Below are positions 62,765-64,000 of a stretch of DNA of 64,000 nt, one piece after another (position 1 is the stretch's first letter; the number at the start of each line of letters is the position of its first letter). This DNA comes from Paludisphaera mucosa (GTDB lineage Bacteria > Planctomycetota > Planctomycetia > Isosphaerales > Isosphaeraceae): positions 1 to 64,000 of the forward strand of contig NZ_JARRAG010000005.1 in NCBI RefSeq assembly GCF_029589435.1, in the 5' to 3' direction. The translations under genes were made by a program, and so were the position numbers. A model generated the notes under the pieces. That model was not told the DNA's origin, made no database searches, and saw nothing but the letters and a program-made list of their open reading frames with translations.

Positions 62765-63286
62765 TCATGTCCTCGGCAGGAAGACCGCCGGCGGAACCTT
62801 GAAGAAGCGAGCGAGGTCGACGACTTGGGACTTGGTGAGGTTTCGGGCGCCGCGAAGTACGGCGGAGACGGTGGACTGCGAGATGCCGACCTCGTCCCGG
62901 AGGTCGGTCTGGCTGACCCCTTTTTGCTCCATCAGCAAGCCGAGGACGTCGGCCTCGGAGGCGTCCGGGATCGGGCGCGTCCCGGCCTCGTAAGCCTCGA
63001 CGAGGCCCGTGAGGACGGCCAGATACGATTCCGCGCCCTCGTCCAGGTCCCGACACATCAGAGTCTCGACCGTCGCCAACGCCTCGCCGAGGTGGGCGTC
63101 GTCCCGGATGGGTTGCAGCGGGAACTTCTTCACCAGGGCGAGATAGTTCCGAAGGTGGAAGGGGGGCGTGAGGGACGCCGTCGGCTTCATACGCTTCGCC
63201 TTCGCCATCCCGCCGGACGAGGCTGGAAGGCCGGCGGCCTCGTGCCGCTTCGGGACCTTGGCCCGTGATCCTTTCTTGATCGTCAT
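62765..63286 (-). CDS. higA: HigA-type XRE antitoxin
   Basis: 173 aa. A basic N-terminal extension of about 38 residues (rich in Lys/Ala) precedes the HigA/COG5499-like part: NYLALVKKFPLQPIRDDAHL, LVEAYEAGTRPIPDASEADV, then the HTH VSQTDLRDEVGISQSTVSAV LRGARNLTKSQV and end FKVPPAVFLPRT. The ATG at 63286 overlaps the toxin stop by ATGA, so the order is toxin then antitoxin as usual for HigBA. It should repress its own operon and neutralise HigB. Confidence 0.85.
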   Translation of the reverse strand: MTIKKGSRAKVPKRHEAAGLPASSGGMAKAKRMKPTASLTPPFHLRNYLALVKKFPLQPIRDDAHLGEALATVETLMCRDLDEGAESYLAVLTGLVEAYEAGTRPIPDASEADVLGLLMEQKGVSQTDLRDEVGISQSTVSAVLRGARNLTKSQVVDLARFFKVPPAVFLPRT

Positions 63287-63687
63287 CGTCTTCCACCTCT
63301 CTTAAGGGCCTTGCCCTCAGGCTTCTCTTTCGGCGACGCGACCGCCCCCGCCTTGGATTTCCCGGGCGGGTCGGGCTCATGGCACCCGCATTGGTCGGGC
63401 CATAGATCCCTGTCGTATTCCTTGTGGTCCATCACCCGTTTGATGAACACGATGGCTCGGGCGAAATCGACCTTGGCGATGATCCGATAGTGATTGCCGC
63501 CGACGTCGAAGACGAAGCAATTGCCTACCTTGTCGGCCGCGCGGAACGTCTGCTGGAGTTCTCCGAAGTTGGCCCAGACCATGGCCTCGGTGAGCTTGTA
63601 CCAGGCTCTCATGCGAGACTCGGCCTGAGGATCTCCCGGCCGAGATCGCCAGAAATCTCGCAGCGGCGCCAAGGTCAATACGTGCAT
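63283..63687 (-). CDS. higB: HigB-type mRNA interferase toxin
   Basis: 134 aa. The RelE/HigB fold is recognised from LRDFWRSRPGDPQAESRMRA, ANFGELQQTFRAADKVGNCF, FDVGGNHYRIIAKVDFARAI and FIKRVMDHKEYDR. A basic Pro-rich tail extends it beyond the usual length of about 100-110 residues. Expected to cleave mRNA on the ribosome. It is co-transcribed with the HigA gene through a 4-base overlap. Confidence 0.87.
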   Translation of the reverse strand: MHVLTLAPLRDFWRSRPGDPQAESRMRAWYKLTEAMVWANFGELQQTFRAADKVGNCFVFDVGGNHYRIIAKVDFARAIVFIKRVMDHKEYDRDLWPDQCGCHEPDPPGKSKAGAVASPKEKPEGKALKRGGRR

Positions 63688-63917
63688 GTCGGTTTCCCGG
63701 AAGTCGCAGCGGCCCTGGGCCTACTATCGCAGAATGCGTTGAACGCGTCCAGGCCAAGTATCGCGTATTGCGATAGGATGGTCCTGTCGTCGCCCGGGGT
63801 CGAAGGCCTGGGGGCCCGCACGACGCAGTCCGGCGCGTATGCAAGCCGGGACCTTGTCGCAACGTCGGGAGAAGGCGAAGCCGGGGTGGATCGGCTCCAG
63901 GGCGATTGCACCATAAG

Positions 63918-64000
63918 CTATGATCCGAACAAGACTTGTTCGAGATAGCCGGTGTTGCATGCGGCCTTGAGACGCTTGTTCTTCACGCCGACCTTCTCGG
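63918..64000 (-). CDS. 3' end of an unidentified gene
   Basis: The last 26 codons before a TAG at 63918-63920 read EKVGVKNKRLKAACNTGYLE QVLFGS. The gene runs off the right edge. Too short to identify; codon usage fits a real gene. Confidence 0.4.
   Translation of the reverse strand, partial: EKVGVKNKRLKAACNTGYLEQVLFGS

Overview
The window looks like chromosomal DNA of a high-GC planctomycete, most likely family Isosphaeraceae. The evidence is five DUF1559 pseudopilin-like proteins, an ECF sigma factor followed by a Ser/Thr kinase with a TPR-like tail, a second PKN-type kinase, an ECF sigma factor with a membrane-crossing tail, and two large surface proteins whose N-termini carry the planctomycete 'LEDR' motif. 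No tRNA, rRNA or CRISPR array was seen. Species identity is inference.

Positions 1-18.4 kb are a mosaic accessory region. It starts with a large serine recombinase (cut by the window edge) and two co-oriented hypothetical genes. Then come a decayed AAA-type ATPase (frameshift plus loss of the Walker A lysine), a frameshifted HTH gene, an HTH/PIN toxin-antitoxin pair and a 5'-truncated, frameshifted DEAH helicase. Butted against the helicase stump is a co-oriented minus-strand cassette: an 88-aa protein, a tyrosine recombinase split cleanly by a 1,537-bp IS4-family element, a very unusual HsdR_N-like/P-loop ATPase/cold-shock-domain protein, and a nuclease with a FokI-type cleavage domain. No methyltransferase is visible. 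This cassette is my best candidate for an undescribed defence system.

Positions 18.4-34.8 kb lie between two inverted copies of a 20-bp palindromic, dif-like site. This segment holds an ECF sigma factor, a secreted phosphatase/cytochrome c fusion, a metal-handling cluster (CbiM/PDGLE permease, DUF4198/FmdE-like protein, PepSY membrane protein, redoxin, YHS/DJ-1 fusion, Cys-rich secreted protein) interleaved with four DUF1559 genes, a small XRE regulator behind tandem operators, a hybrid histidine kinase, an AlkB-like dioxygenase, and a Phd/VapC pair whose toxin carries an in-frame amber stop. Related site variants occur near 20.1, 38.2 and 62.4 kb.

Positions 34.9-47.2 kb contain a PKN-type kinase, a second hybrid histidine kinase, a duplicated small-gene pair (one copy decayed) next to AT-rich islands, a ParA/ribbon-helix-helix partition-like module and an IS5-family element. 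Positions 47.5-64 kb contain a DUF1559 gene, the ECF/kinase pair, an FG-GAP surface protein, a 1,938-aa repeat protein with eight homogenised repeats, a gene-poor 1.5-kb stretch, a HigBA-type toxin-antitoxin pair and the 3' end of another gene.

Several genes in the first 18 kb carry single-base frameshifts, some in G-runs. They may be real decay or sequencing errors, and this cannot be settled from the sequence alone.
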